64,000 bases of DNA. Source: Lates calcarifer. Its lineage: Eukaryota > Chordata > Actinopteri > Centropomidae. Shown here piece after piece: positions 25,385 through 36,200 of the stretch. Each line of letters begins with the position of its first letter. The first letter of the stretch is position 1. Location: the NCBI RefSeq assembly GCF_001640805.2, contig NC_066835.1, forward strand, positions 7,620,227 through 7,684,226, read 5' to 3'. Both the position numbers and the translations under genes were made by a program. The notes beneath the pieces are model-generated. The model was given only the letters and a program-made list of their open reading frames with translations, ran no database searches and was not told the origin of the DNA.

Positions 25385-25520
25385 TTACTGTTATTGATCT
25401 TTCCCGTGTTAATTGAGGTAAGGGGTCTTTTTCTACCAATTCCTCTATTGATCTGAAATGCCATCAGTCACAGGCTTAATTAAGCAGCTAATAGAGGAAA
25501 ATGCTATTGATCTCATGGTG
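25385..25520. promoter_or_regulatory. Candidate enhancer with spaced TATTGATCT motifs
   Basis: The nonamer TATTGATCT occurs three times in the same orientation, at 25392-25400, 25446-25454 and 25505-25513, spaced 54 and 59 bases. A perfect 12-bp palindrome GCTTAATTAAGC lies between the second and third at 25474-25485. TATTGAT resembles the Onecut/HNF6 half of known sites, and the palindrome carries paired TTAATTAA homeodomain cores. The link to those factor families is inference. Confidence 0.35.
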
Positions 25521-26476
25521 TTGTGGCATTTTTGTGTGTGCACATGTGTTTGGCTGCATGTTTATGTGGCTGAATATTCCTGAATGTCAGCAGCTGAACA
25601 TTATTTAATATTTAACTCAAACAATGTGACTTAACTGTGGTAAAAGCCTTTGCAAGAGCAGCACAGTTGTCTCTAACAGCTAATTAATGGTCTGTTGATT
25701 GAGCAATAAGTATGCCATTATTTCATAGGGAGTGTGTGAACTTAATGGAAGAATTGCTGCAACTAAGAAAGAGATGTTTGTGGACACGGACAAGCAAACA
25801 AGCAACAACAAGACAGAGCTTTTGTGTGCATCCATCTGTGTACAGATCAATGAGCTGCACACAATCAATTCATCACTGTGCTCTGTTTTTGACTTGTTCT
25901 CCTTACAAGGACTGTCCCTCTCTGAACAAGTATTTCTCCACTATCCACAAGAAATCTGACTTAATCGTCAGCTGCTTTACATCATGTGTTCCAGGCATGT
26001 TGTAGCAAGACTTGATCTAATGTGGGAAAATTGATTTGATCAAGATTTAATCAAGGTGCTGCCACCAGATCAGAGGTACATGGCACTACGGATGTAAAAG
26101 AGCAGGTGGATATACAGATATAATTTGATTAATTATGATTTTTGTTTGCTATGTCAAATGTCTCCATGGTGAAAACTGAGTTATTATAACATACAAAATG
26201 TTTTTTACAGTCAGAAAGTAACATAGATGTTGTCTGGTGTTAGCTAGCGTCTTGAGTCATGACGTTCCTGTAAACTGTGTTGAGCATCCACCACAGTAAA
26301 AACAGCTGCAAGTAAAACATGCTGAAACTGATCATTGATGTGAAAGTTTGTGCTCTACGTAATTAGATCATCTGGACCATCCATAGTCATAAGTGATAAC
26401 CTATATAAAAATATGCTTCAATCATGTTTCTGTCCTGCTGAATTTTACAAGGATTGATTAATATCTTGAGTTCTCC

Positions 26477-26800
26477 CAAAGCTTTGAGATTAATTTTTTT
26501 GGCCATGTTGTCCATTCCAAAGATGGTACATATATTCCCACTTTGCAGCAGCTTTCAGCTTTCAAGCAGCCTACAGTCACTTGTGGAGAGCAGATGCTAT
26601 TATGAAGGGGCTCAATCATGTTTTAGATTTGCTGCCTTTTGCCCAGAAAAAAATCTGTTAAAATCATGCAAGCTTCAAGATTTTATTTTTTGGCCATGTT
26701 GTCCACTCCAGAGATGGTACTTGCAGTATATTCCTGCCCTGCCACTTTCTGTCTTCATACAGACAACAATCATTTGTGGATGAATAGATGCTATAACTGT
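26477..26800 (+). repeat. Diverged tandem duplication, about 191-194 bp unit
   Basis: Two direct copies. Both contain a GCTT(T/C)(G/A)AGAT start, GGCCATGTTGTCCA.TCCA, AGATGGTAC, a TTTC..CTT segment, and an end TTGTGGA..AGATGCTAT. Equivalent points lie at 26501 and 26692 (start) and at 26593 and 26787 (end), so the period is about 191-194 bases. No coding capacity was recognised. It could be a local segmental duplication or two units of an unrecognised repeat. Confidence 0.85.
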
Positions 26801-28179
26801 ATCTGACGGGGTTGAAGAATGAAGACATGGAATTAAATTGTAATGAAGGAAAACTACAAGGAAAATGTACCTAAGAGGACAGACTGGTTTCTGAGATATC
26901 TACAATATCTACAATACTGAATAACAACAATCAACTTAAGTGACAAAAACAGCCCGGAACATAAGTGCACCTTGCACAGTGTGGCTTCAACTTTCTCTTT
27001 CTCACTCGATGAGATATAGTGAGTCGACAAAATATGAGTTGATGGTGAGGTTTAACATTTCTTAAATGTGACAAAGCTGTGCTTTGTGCTATGTGCACAA
27101 AAATAGGAACCTTGTGGTAAGTGGTATTTAAAAAAAACAAATTACCTGGACAAAGAAATTCAGAAATGTTGTCCACAAGAGAACAAAAGTCAATTTCTTG
27201 GATTTAGTAAAGACATTCAATATTAAATCTCAATAGAAGAAAAAATGGTCTTATTATGTCAGTGACAGCTTGAACAGAGCCCGACTGAGCTCTCGATTAA
27301 AACACATGGTGACATTTTAATTTCAGTGGACACACACACACCAGACACACACAGAGGACTGAATTTGAAGCACTGCCATGAACTGAAGTCCATCTCCTGT
27401 GGATTCTGTTTTATGACCTCCCCTTTCTTCATCAAACACACTTGCTCCATGACACTGAGCGACAACAAATCTCCACTGAGGCTATGGTGTCTCTAACTGT
27501 ATACAATTTGTGTGCGCATCATCTGTAAAAAGAGTCTGACTTTTCTTGTAAGGACATCATATTTCATAGCTTTCTGTCATCTGTCCTGTGCCCCTCTAAC
27601 CTCAGAGGGCACCATGACAGAAGAGAAAATTAACCTGCCCTATTTATAAATTTCAGCCATCATCTGGACAGGTCATTGCTCAGCTTTGAATGTTTTGTGC
27701 CCTTGCACTTTGAAAATTTAATGAACCTCTTCAACCTTTGAGCACTGGTGTATCTCAGACTAAACCCTGTTATATATGTCATTCTAGCGCCCTCCATGTC
27801 CATGTCCTCTCTTTACCTGCAAGCATTTAACATTAAAGATTCATTACAAGTTCAAGCAACACCGTGTACCAAGCCAGCTACTCATACTATACACGTTAAA
27901 TGGGATGTGACAATGAACACGTAGTGTGCATACTGTACCTCATCGACCACTCTCCTCATACTGCACATTCGAAATGTTTTCATTTATGCAGTATAGTGAT
28001 TCATAAGAGCAAAGTGCCAGGATGTATGCCACAATGGCAAGAATCTCTGAGTACGTTGTCTAATGCTACTAAAGACCCGCACTTCTTTGCTGCCAGCTTT
28101 GTTCATCACCTTTTCATTTTGTCTGTTGGTCTTCTATGGGTTCTATGGATTACTGAACAGGCTACTCAGCACAGAGCCA
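26801..28179. other. Non-coding background, no gene seen
   Basis: Unique-looking sequence with only a short CA-rich stretch near 27330-27352. No supported feature. Confidence 0.5.
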
Positions 28180-28530
28180 GAGACCCAAAGGATTAGGGGA
28201 CTCCCTGGGGCCACATCTGCCAAATGTCACTGAAAGAGACACATACCAACTACAAAGAGACAGAAGACAACAACAAAGAGACAGAAAATGGCTATAGAAA
28301 GATTGAAATAACTACAAAGAGAAATAAAACAACTACCAAGAGATACAGAGGCACAACAATAAGAGGCAAAAAACCACAAAGAGATCAGTGATATAAAATG
28401 ATAACAAAGAGACACAAAACAACTATAGAGATGCAAAATAACATGTAAATGACCCCCACACACATATATGGCCTTTTACATGTCTGTACCAGGGGGCCCA
28501 TTGTCGCATAATCTATCGATGCTTGCACTT
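28180..28530 (+). repeat. Dispersed repeat with ACAAAGAGACAC minisatellite
   Basis: The core (28230-28447) is a degenerate array of a roughly 20-base unit, approximately ACTACAAAGAGACACAAAAC, repeated about ten times with many substitutions. It is flanked by GGGGACTCCCTGGGGCC on the left and CCAGGGGGCCCATTGTCGC then ATAATC on the right. The same combination is recalled from a common teleost repeat. The variable units and lack of spacers exclude a CRISPR array. A minus-strand 78-codon frame here is a shadow. Confidence 0.8.
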
Positions 28531-29028
28531 ACTACACAGGTGCCTTACTAACTGTAAAACTGGACAAGATTTATGATACCCATGTTTGCACTGCACGTCA
28601 TGACTTTTAGTGAATACATTCATATGACTGAACTTTACATATGTAAACATGATTCTCTTCAGCTCCAGGCTGCTCTGTAATGTTAAAGAATCAATTTTAC
28701 AGAAATAGCGTGACATTTTGGGAAATACAATTGAAACAGGGGTCATTTGATTAACACATTTTATGTTGTTTGTTTAATTTGTACCAAAACTGAAGTGTAA
28801 AAACAACACATAGTTTTATAGATTGTGTGCCAGACTATCTTTTGGCCAGAAATATAATGTGTTAATTAGTGAGCTTTAGATGTGCTGGTAGGTGGATTTT
28901 ATCATGAACAGAGCCAAGATGGCTGTTTACGGCCAGTGTGCTAATCTAAGCTGACCAACTACTGTCAGTAGCTTCACGTTTACATCAGAGATTGGTATCA
29001 ATCTTCTCACACTCTGAGGCAGAAAGCC
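28531..29028. other. Non-coding spacer
   Basis: About 500 bases of AT-rich sequence between two dispersed repeats. Nothing recognised. Confidence 0.5.
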
Positions 29029-29300
29029 ACCCATCCATCCATTATCTATACTGCTTAAAGATGACAGGGGGGCTGGAGCCTATCCCAGCTGACATTGGGC
29101 AAGAAATGGGGTACACCAGTCCATCATATATAGACAAACAACCATTCACTCTCACATTCACACCTACTGAAATCATCAATTAACTTGCATGCCTTTGGAC
29201 TGAGGGAGGAAGCCAGAGAGACCCAGAAAGAACCCACGCAGGCACAAGGAGAACATGAAAACACACAGAAAAGCCCGGGGTGAACCAGGGCTCAAAGAAA
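29029..29300 (+). repeat. Teleost dispersed repeat, CCATCCATCCATTATC type
   Basis: Landmarks in order: CCATCCATCCATTATCTATA, GGGGGGCTGGAGCCTATCCC, AGCTGACATTGGGC, GGGGTACACCAGTCCATC, AGACAAACAACCATTCACTC, TCACATTCACACCTAC, CTTTGGACTGAGGGAGGAAG, AACCCACGCAGGCAC and GGAGAACATG. This is one of the most abundant fish repeats by recall. The copy has small internal losses, for example between CACCAG and TCCATC and around the GGCAATTTAGAG region. Its short open frame has no meaning. Confidence 0.88.
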
Positions 29301-31179
29301 GCAATTACACAAATTTCCCAAAATAATGAACTATTCTTTTGACCAGAGAGGCAGCCCTGTGTTGCCAATAAGATAGCCACCACTTATTACGTGTAAGCAC
29401 ACTTAATTAACCAAAGACAGCTGAACCCAGTTTAGCTGCTTTGGTTTCAGGCTCTTGGTATTGTCCATGGCTCACTGTCACACTGTCATGGTTTACTATT
29501 AACAAATAACCAGCACACAATGGATTTTGGGATATAGATAGCTGCAAAGGATACCCTAATTGTGCCCTCCAAGACAATGGAGACTGCATTCTGAAAAGCT
29601 GTTGAAATTGTTTCAAAGTTCTGATTTATGCAGATTTCAGCCCTGGAATTGGGACACAGTGAAAAATAGACCTGTCCCACAGTGGAAATTTTCATTTAAC
29701 ATAGTAAGAAAAGCACAGGTGTAACTAAGAACATTATTGATAGCTCTGCCCCATTTAGATGTGCCAGTAATCCATAGACAGTGAGCTAGCATGCACAATA
29801 CCAGGACCATGGTACTGGCAGCGCTGTTATTAATGTGTTTGATGTGTCAAAATATTCACAATGAAAAAGGTCTTTCATCTTGATGGTTCTGGGTGGGTTT
29901 TTAAGCTAATCATTGTTATTAAGAGTCAGTTTTAAAAATATGTGATGCTCAGGACGTTCAAATAATTCATGATAATTAAGTTCTGACTTTGGATCTTACA
30001 AGTCAGCCCCCTCTGCTTTTAAAAGAGTATAATGAAAATTGTGGAACCACAGGTTACATGTATTCAGTCAGGCTTACTCTCTCTGTTGTTGGTGAATCCT
30101 TTTAAGGTGCTGCTGCTCACCCACTGATGTAGTGTTAGAGATTTTTCTGTGAGTGTTTGTTTGATGTGTGCATAAATTCACTTTTCATCTTCCCAGTGGA
30201 AGTCTCTGATATAGATCACACTGTATTCAGTGCATTAAAAGAAAAAAAAAAAAGATGAGGTATCAAGTAAATTCTCATTAAATATCTGTTAATTAAAAAG
30301 AGCATCTTAGTGTGTGTGTTAAAGAATTATTACTTTGTATTTTTCATATCTTGACAATATGCTGTATTCCATTTATTCAGTCCATAATGGATGATATTTC
30401 CTCTCAGATTAGTGTGCGCGCGTCACATCACTGTTGATGAATCTGTATTTGTCAGTACTTGACCTTTGTGTGTGCGCGCATGTGTGCGTGTGCTTGAATG
30501 TATGAGTGTGTGTGAGAGAGTGCGACGGCTTACTTGTAGTCCCCGACATTTCATTGCAAATTTATTCTGTATCTAAGATGATCAAGTGTGCATCTTGGCC
30601 ATTATTTCTTCATCAATTCATTGTCATATCCTGGTTTTTCATCACCATTTGCATGAATCACTTTTGGCTGACCCCTCTGCACTCGTTCATCGCTTCTTTG
30701 ATTGTTTTCCTGGTGTTGCTGAGGTATAATTTTGAATAAAACAAAATTACTCACTATTATTCTTGGGCAGGTAAGTCTTAGAAATATTTCCATTTCAAGG
30801 ACTCTCATTTAATCACTATCTGACTGATGAAAAGTATGTAGCTGCAAAGAAAATTATTTATTCTTAGAATAATAATGATGATGAAACAACAACTTGATGC
30901 ATCCTGTACTGTATAGGAGTAGTCAGGCCTTAGGTTAATGCACTTTTGCACTGATTATTGATGCCTATATGTTTTTATAGTTGCTCAGGGCCACACAATG
31001 GACAAATACAGAGGCAATGTCCAGTGTCATTTTGTGCATCCTCTAAAACATTCATACACTACTGCAGTCCTCATCACATTCCCCTCCTCTTCCTTCCACC
31101 CATCCTTCTATCGTCCGTCCCCCTCTTTCAGACGCAGTGTGAACATATGGACAAGCTTGTTTGATTGCTGTGAAAAACA

Positions 31180-31350
31180 AGCCCTTTCAGCTCACAAGCT
31201 GGATATCATGTCACAGCATGAAGCCCCAAATCCGATTGCTACGCGAGCAAAATTACCATCGATTTGATTTGCAGAGATTAATTAAGTAGCATTACAGAAA
31301 CCCTCACTTGCCTGACAGCATTACCACTGCCGGCTCAACCACTTAATTGT
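31180..31350. promoter_or_regulatory. Candidate conserved non-coding element
   Basis: Compact block with GCTCACAAGCTGG, ATCCGATTGC, TTACCATCGATTTGATTTG, GATTAATTAAGTAGCATTAC and CACTTAATTGTTG. Dense ATCGATTTGAT and TTAATTAA words are typical of homeobox/Onecut-type regulatory DNA. Inference only. Confidence 0.28.
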
Positions 31351-31366
31351 TGTTTCTGAAGGTGGT

Positions 31367-31406
31367 GGGTGTGTGTGTTTGTGTGTGTGTGTGTGGGGGG
31401 GGGGGG
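31367..31406 (+). repeat. (GT)n tract ending in a 12-G run
   Basis: GT repeats with one TTTG interruption run into twelve consecutive G at 31395-31406. This could adopt non-B structures and is a likely assembly weak spot. Confidence 0.93.
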
Positions 31407-32529
31407 CTCAAGGAAGGGAGAGGGGGGGTCTGAGTGACGCTGTTTCTCTCCACTGCTTGTGTATGCTTTTTGACAAGCTGACGAACTCCTCTGTCTGCCT
31501 GCCCCAGCAATTTAAATCCATCTTTTGAATACACTCATTAATATCACTGACGCACGCCTGTGTACACGTACACCCACACTCGCACGAACACACTTATAGC
31601 TCTCTTCACTTCCTTACAATTCATGTCTATCATTGCCAAACACTTGTCAACATAATCTTTGAATTTATTCAGCAGTATGCATGAGCTCAACATGCATCAC
31701 TGTACTCGTCCATGTAAACAGCTTCTGGAATTGCTAATGCTTGACTGTTTACCTCAATGGTTTATGGACCCAATCTGCAAACTAGCATAATTCACATGAA
31801 TAATCACTGTCAAGTACTGTGGGTATCATACTGATTGAAAGAATAAATGAGAAGCTTTAGAAAAAGTTGATGCGGGACATGTTTAATGATAGAACTTAGT
31901 AATGAGCTACATGTATTTGTTTCTCACCATCTTTTCCATCAAAATTACACTACAAACTGTGAAATGTGTGACTCTACTCAGTGGTTCTTTTATACTCTCA
32001 AGGTATAAGTGGATCATATGAATCCTTACTGCTGTTTTTGCCAACCTGATCCTTCCCCATGATGTCCCAGGCCCCCTATCTGCAGCCTTATCCAGGTAAT
32101 ATTGCTCTTAGCCAGCCCTTTTTGCTTGATAATGTCAAGGCCTCTCCTTCTGCCAATCTGATAAGCAAGGGGGACTTGGTGCTTAAAGGAAAGCTTTCTC
32201 TCTGCACCTCCACCTTGAGCAGATATAATCTCTCCTTGTTGTCGACTACAAAGATAGTCTACTGAGGGTGTAAATAAATACCTGTACAGAACTTTTATCC
32301 TACAACTGTATCAATTACCTTAATGCATGTAGCCTATTTTAATCCCAACTATAAATACTTCTCGTTTAACGTACACTCACTGGAGCACCTGCACACTTGC
32401 TTATTCATGCAATTATCCAATCAGCCAACCATGTGGCAGCAGTGCAGTGCATAAAATCAAGCAAATACAGGTCAAGAGCCTCAGTTAATGTTCACATAAA
32501 ACATCAGAAAGGGGGGAAAAATGTGATGT

Positions 32530-33170
32530 CAGTAACTTTGACTGTGGCATGATTGTTGGTATTTGTGAAACTGCTGATCTCCTGGGACTTTCACACACAA
32601 CAGATTTAACTCAGAATGGTGAGAAATACAAAAAACATCCAGTGAGCAGACAGAAACACTTTGTTGATGAAAGAGGTCAGAGGAGAATGGCCATACGGGT
32701 TTGAGCTGACAGAAAGGTTACACAAGCTCAGATAACCACTCTTTACAACTATGGCGAGCTTATCAAAATGCACAGCACATTGAACCTTGAGGCAGATGGG
32801 CTACAACAGCAGAAGACCATGTCAGGTTCTACTCCTGTCAGCCAGGAACAGAAATCTGAGGCTGGCTACAATTTACCTCCTAATGGCTTCTTTCAACGTA
32901 ATAATGTTTCATGTCACACAGCAAAAGTCATCTCAAACTCATTTCATGAACATGACAATGAGTTCAGTGTACGTCCCAAGTCACTAGATCTGAATCCAGA
33001 ATAACACCTTCGGGATGTGGTAGAGCGGGATATTGGCAGCATGAATGTGCCACTGACAAATTTGTGGAAATTATCTGGGGCAATCATGTCAACATGAACC
33101 AGAATCTCAAAGAAATGTTTCCAATATCTTGTGGAAGTCATCACACACACACACACACACACACACAAAA
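32530..33170 (+). pseudogene. Truncated Tc1-type transposase pseudogene
   Basis: This is the remnant of the transposase of the deleted element. The 5' part includes DNA for the helix-turn-helix region (CTGCTGATCTCCTGGGAC and CACACAACAG). The open piece 32768-33004 reads through the deletion junction and then encodes a C-terminal DDE segment with HTAKVISNSFHEHDNEFSV and DLNPE. The second catalytic Asp, expected in the DNAPCH-type motif, is changed to Asn (RNNVSCH), and the first catalytic region is deleted. The final DLNP motif is kept. The product would be inactive. Its neighbour is the CA tract at 33142-33167, and no intact copy lies in this window. Confidence 0.85.
33142..33167 (+). repeat. 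(CA)n microsatellite inside the Tc1 relic
   Basis: Thirteen CA units followed by an A run, lying where Tc1 relatives have the segment after CTTGTGGAA.TCAT. Confidence 0.93.
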
Positions 33171-33230
33171 AAAAACTGAGGTTGTTTTGAGAGTAAAATG
33201 AGACTCTATCCAGAATTACTGACTAAACAG

Positions 33231-36200
33231 GGTGTCAGTTGTTTGTTTGTGATGGATGCATGAATAATTTGCGTTTAATTTTCATATATACACTGTATGT
33301 TCACAAATGATCAATATAAATTTGACAAGAAAAAATCCAATTATTTATACATTTATTTTTTTTGCATGTATCAAAGACTTATGCATCTATTCAACTCATC
33401 ACTTTTGACATGACGCTAAATATAGCTTCGTTTATTTTGGAGGCAAAAACAGGTGAGACTCAGGTAAAAATAAAACCAGCAAACTCATCCATGGGTATAC
33501 AGCAACACACGCACACACACACACTCACATTTCCATTTGTTCCCCTTCCGTCCCCTCTTCTTTATTGCATAACCTAATGAGGCATCTTGAATACGCGGCC
33601 TGCATATATACGGGCCTATTTGTACTTGCAGAGGAGGAATTTGGATAGATGGCAGAAGTAATTTCACATGAAAGTAATTTTAACCAGGTCCAAACCTCTG
33701 AGCGAGAGAATATCTGCTTCCCTATCAGCTATTTGTCATGCTATTGTTGGAGGACTCCAGCAAAACACAAAAGGTCACGGTGCGAGCAGACATAACTCAG
33801 CAAGAGGAGAAAAATACATCATGAAATAGGCATGGAATAGGAGAGGGAAGAAAAAAAAAAACGCAGGGGAGGGGGGTGAAAAGGCACCAGGCATGGGGGC
33901 GAGAGATGTAAGTGTAAGATTTGTTGGTTTTGTCTGAAGCAGCAGTGGGCATAGACAGATAAAGAAACACAGAAGACAGGACAGAAAAGGAGAAGGAGAG
34001 AAAGCAGCAGGAGGAATGCTCAAAGAATGCTCAGAGGAAGCAACATAATGTCAAGCTCTCATCCTGGCTAATCTCTTGTAGTGTTGGTAGTCATGTAGTG
34101 GTTGATGGGTTAACTCCTGCGTCTCCGTGGACTCTGGCTCAGTTCCTCTCCCTCTGAGCTTTTCGGCTTGGCTAATTTCAGCTGAGCCCTGGCCTGTAGA
34201 TGGTGTGGGGTGATTGATTTCACTTATTACTGGCCTGAATGTTTCCACTCACACTGCCCAGTATTTGTTAGATAGTCGGCCACTAGAGAAATCCCTCACT
34301 GCATTGCACATGCTCAGTTTGATGCACCCACTCAACTGTGCAGGGCAGACCATACTTAGACATGTGATCCCACTGGACATCTGAGGATTGTATTCATTCT
34401 ATTTCCTCTCTTAAATCACCAGTGCTGAGGTGGTGTGCATGGGGCTGTAGTAAGAGAGATATGGTTGTGTCTTTTTTTTAGACTTTCCAAAAGCAGAAGC
34501 ACCCGAAGGAATGGATTATAGTACAGTACATTTGTTTGCTGTAACATAAACCTAGCACCTAAAAAATAGCATACTCGCAGCAGTAGTAAAGCTAACAAAG
34601 TATTTCTTCAAGGCAAAGGTGCATATCATTAGCTAAATATATTATTTAGGAGGTTGACTTGTTACGTTAGAAAAACTGTGTTCATGATTGGCACATAAAC
34701 TGTGTAGCTTCGCCCCCCTGGGTGAGAGACAGTAATCAGTGCTAGTATATCAGTTTATGCTAACGTTAGCGGCTCTGTGCTGCTTTTAATTGGATTTGGG
34801 CCTATCCAAAAATGTACTTTTTTAAAATCAAATTAACTTTTTATCAAAAACAGTGTTACATTTACCAAAAACATCAGTCTGCATACTCTTGTGAGGCACA
34901 GTGTTTGAAAATACAAAGATATATTAAAGCATAGCTGTAGAAGCTTATATGCTGCTTTTTGGAATATGATTTTCTTGTATGTTAATGTTAGAATGACAAA
35001 ACAGTCTGATCTTACATTTACTGTGATACTACACATGACTTTCATTTTTAAACCAGTGCCCTGAGTTGGCAACCAACTCATGAAGTCAGTGTTATCTAAC
35101 ATCAGCTAAATGTTAGCTCATCTTGGGAAAACTGCCACTGCTCTCACTGTAAACTCCATGTGCCGTGCAAGAATGGAAAGCTTGACAGGTGCAACAGTGA
35201 CTGTATCATACTCACCTGAAAAAAAGCAGGTTTTGTTTTGAAACATGAATTCTATTCCATCCAGATGGATCATTCATCCATCTGGGATAAAAATGGCTGC
35301 CTTTTGTCTTTCATCTGTCTTCATAAAAATGCTGCCGTTAAGGCTTCCAGATACACCTGTGGCAGGAGCGGTGAACCAATCAGAGCCCCTCTCATCAGAT
35401 GCACCTGGGCCACAGGCACAGACACAGACACACACTCATCCAAACACATTTGTTAGTCTTCTGAAAAGCTTGTTATTTATTTATTCCTTTAGCAGTGCAG
35501 CTGCGGTGATGCTGATAATCACTGAAGGGATCAATAAAGTTTCACAATGAGTCTGGCCTCAACTGTTCGATAAAAAAGTCAAATGTTACCTACTTTATCA
35601 TAGTGTAAATGGCACTCTATACCAATGTTTGAGACGACTCATAGTAATGTAATTTGATCTCTAGTATTTGAATCAAGATGAGCCTCATACAAGAAAAAGC
35701 TTCTGACAAATTCTTTCATTTAAAGCAGAAATAAACTATAAACTTCCGCCTATGAATAAAAACTGAGCAACCTCTGCTGCCATGAAAAATCTCTTTGCTG
35801 AATTTCCATCTACACCAGGGGAGCAAACCAGGCTGCGAGAGGAGAAATGTAGAGATCTGTAGGGCATGCAAAAAAGAAAAATGAGAGGGATGAAGAACCA
35901 CTCCATCTCCACATCTATATTGTATGCCCTCCAGTTGTAAAGAAAGGCATTTGCTGTCAGTGTGCTGTGTATGTGCAGGATGTTTGGTAACAGATAACTT
36001 AAAGCCATCACACAGGTTCGGTAAAATATTACGTGAGACTCAACTGTCTTGAATCTGTGCTATGTCTGTGTGGCTGCTGCTCTGTGGATATTAATACACC
36101 CAGCTTCCCCTGGGGTGGAGAGAGACAGAGTTCAGCGATCTCTCATCCCTGCTTTATCACAAACGAGGTGGCACCTGGTATGGATCGCCTCGCCTCACCC

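Larger units (their letters stand above)
19345..26470. other. Long unique non-coding stretch
   Basis: About 7 kb with almost no recognisable repeats apart from a GA tract (21689-21748) and a GT tract (25059-25074). The largest open frame (19284-19715, minus, 143 codons) overlaps the end of the preceding transposon and is not protein-like in context. Three blocks that look like conserved non-coding sequence are listed separately. Confidence 0.5.
29301..32371. other. Unique non-coding stretch
   Basis: No gene supported. It includes a GT/G tract (31367-31406), alternating GC/GT patches near 30411-30495, and a candidate conserved element (31180-31350). Open frames up to 89 codons have no recognisable content. 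Confidence 0.5.
32372..33230 (+). mobile_element. Internally deleted Tc1-family transposon
   Basis: The 5' end at 32372 (TACACTCACTGGAGCACCTG) and the next landmarks, TTATTCATGCAATTATCCAA, GTGGCAGCAGTGCAGTGC and GTCAAGAGCCTCAGTTAATG, match a very common teleost Tc1-type element from recall. After CTGAGGCTG at about 32863 the sequence jumps to GCTACAATTTACC, so the central transposase part, several hundred bases with the first catalytic region, is missing. The 3' part (GATGTGGTAGAGCGGGA, GCATGAATGTGCC, GTTTTGAGAG) follows. A CA microsatellite has expanded inside it at 33142-33167. The 3' inverted end is not recognisable and may be lost. Confidence 0.88.

Noticed and set aside
28230..28447. Possible CRISPR-like repeat array
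   Set aside because: Units are degenerate and contiguous without unique spacers; this is a minisatellite in a fish repeat.
32059..32096. Short segment MMSQAPYLQPYPG followed by a GTAATA donor
   Set aside because: Would need a 25-nt micro-exon with a mediocre acceptor; too short to support.
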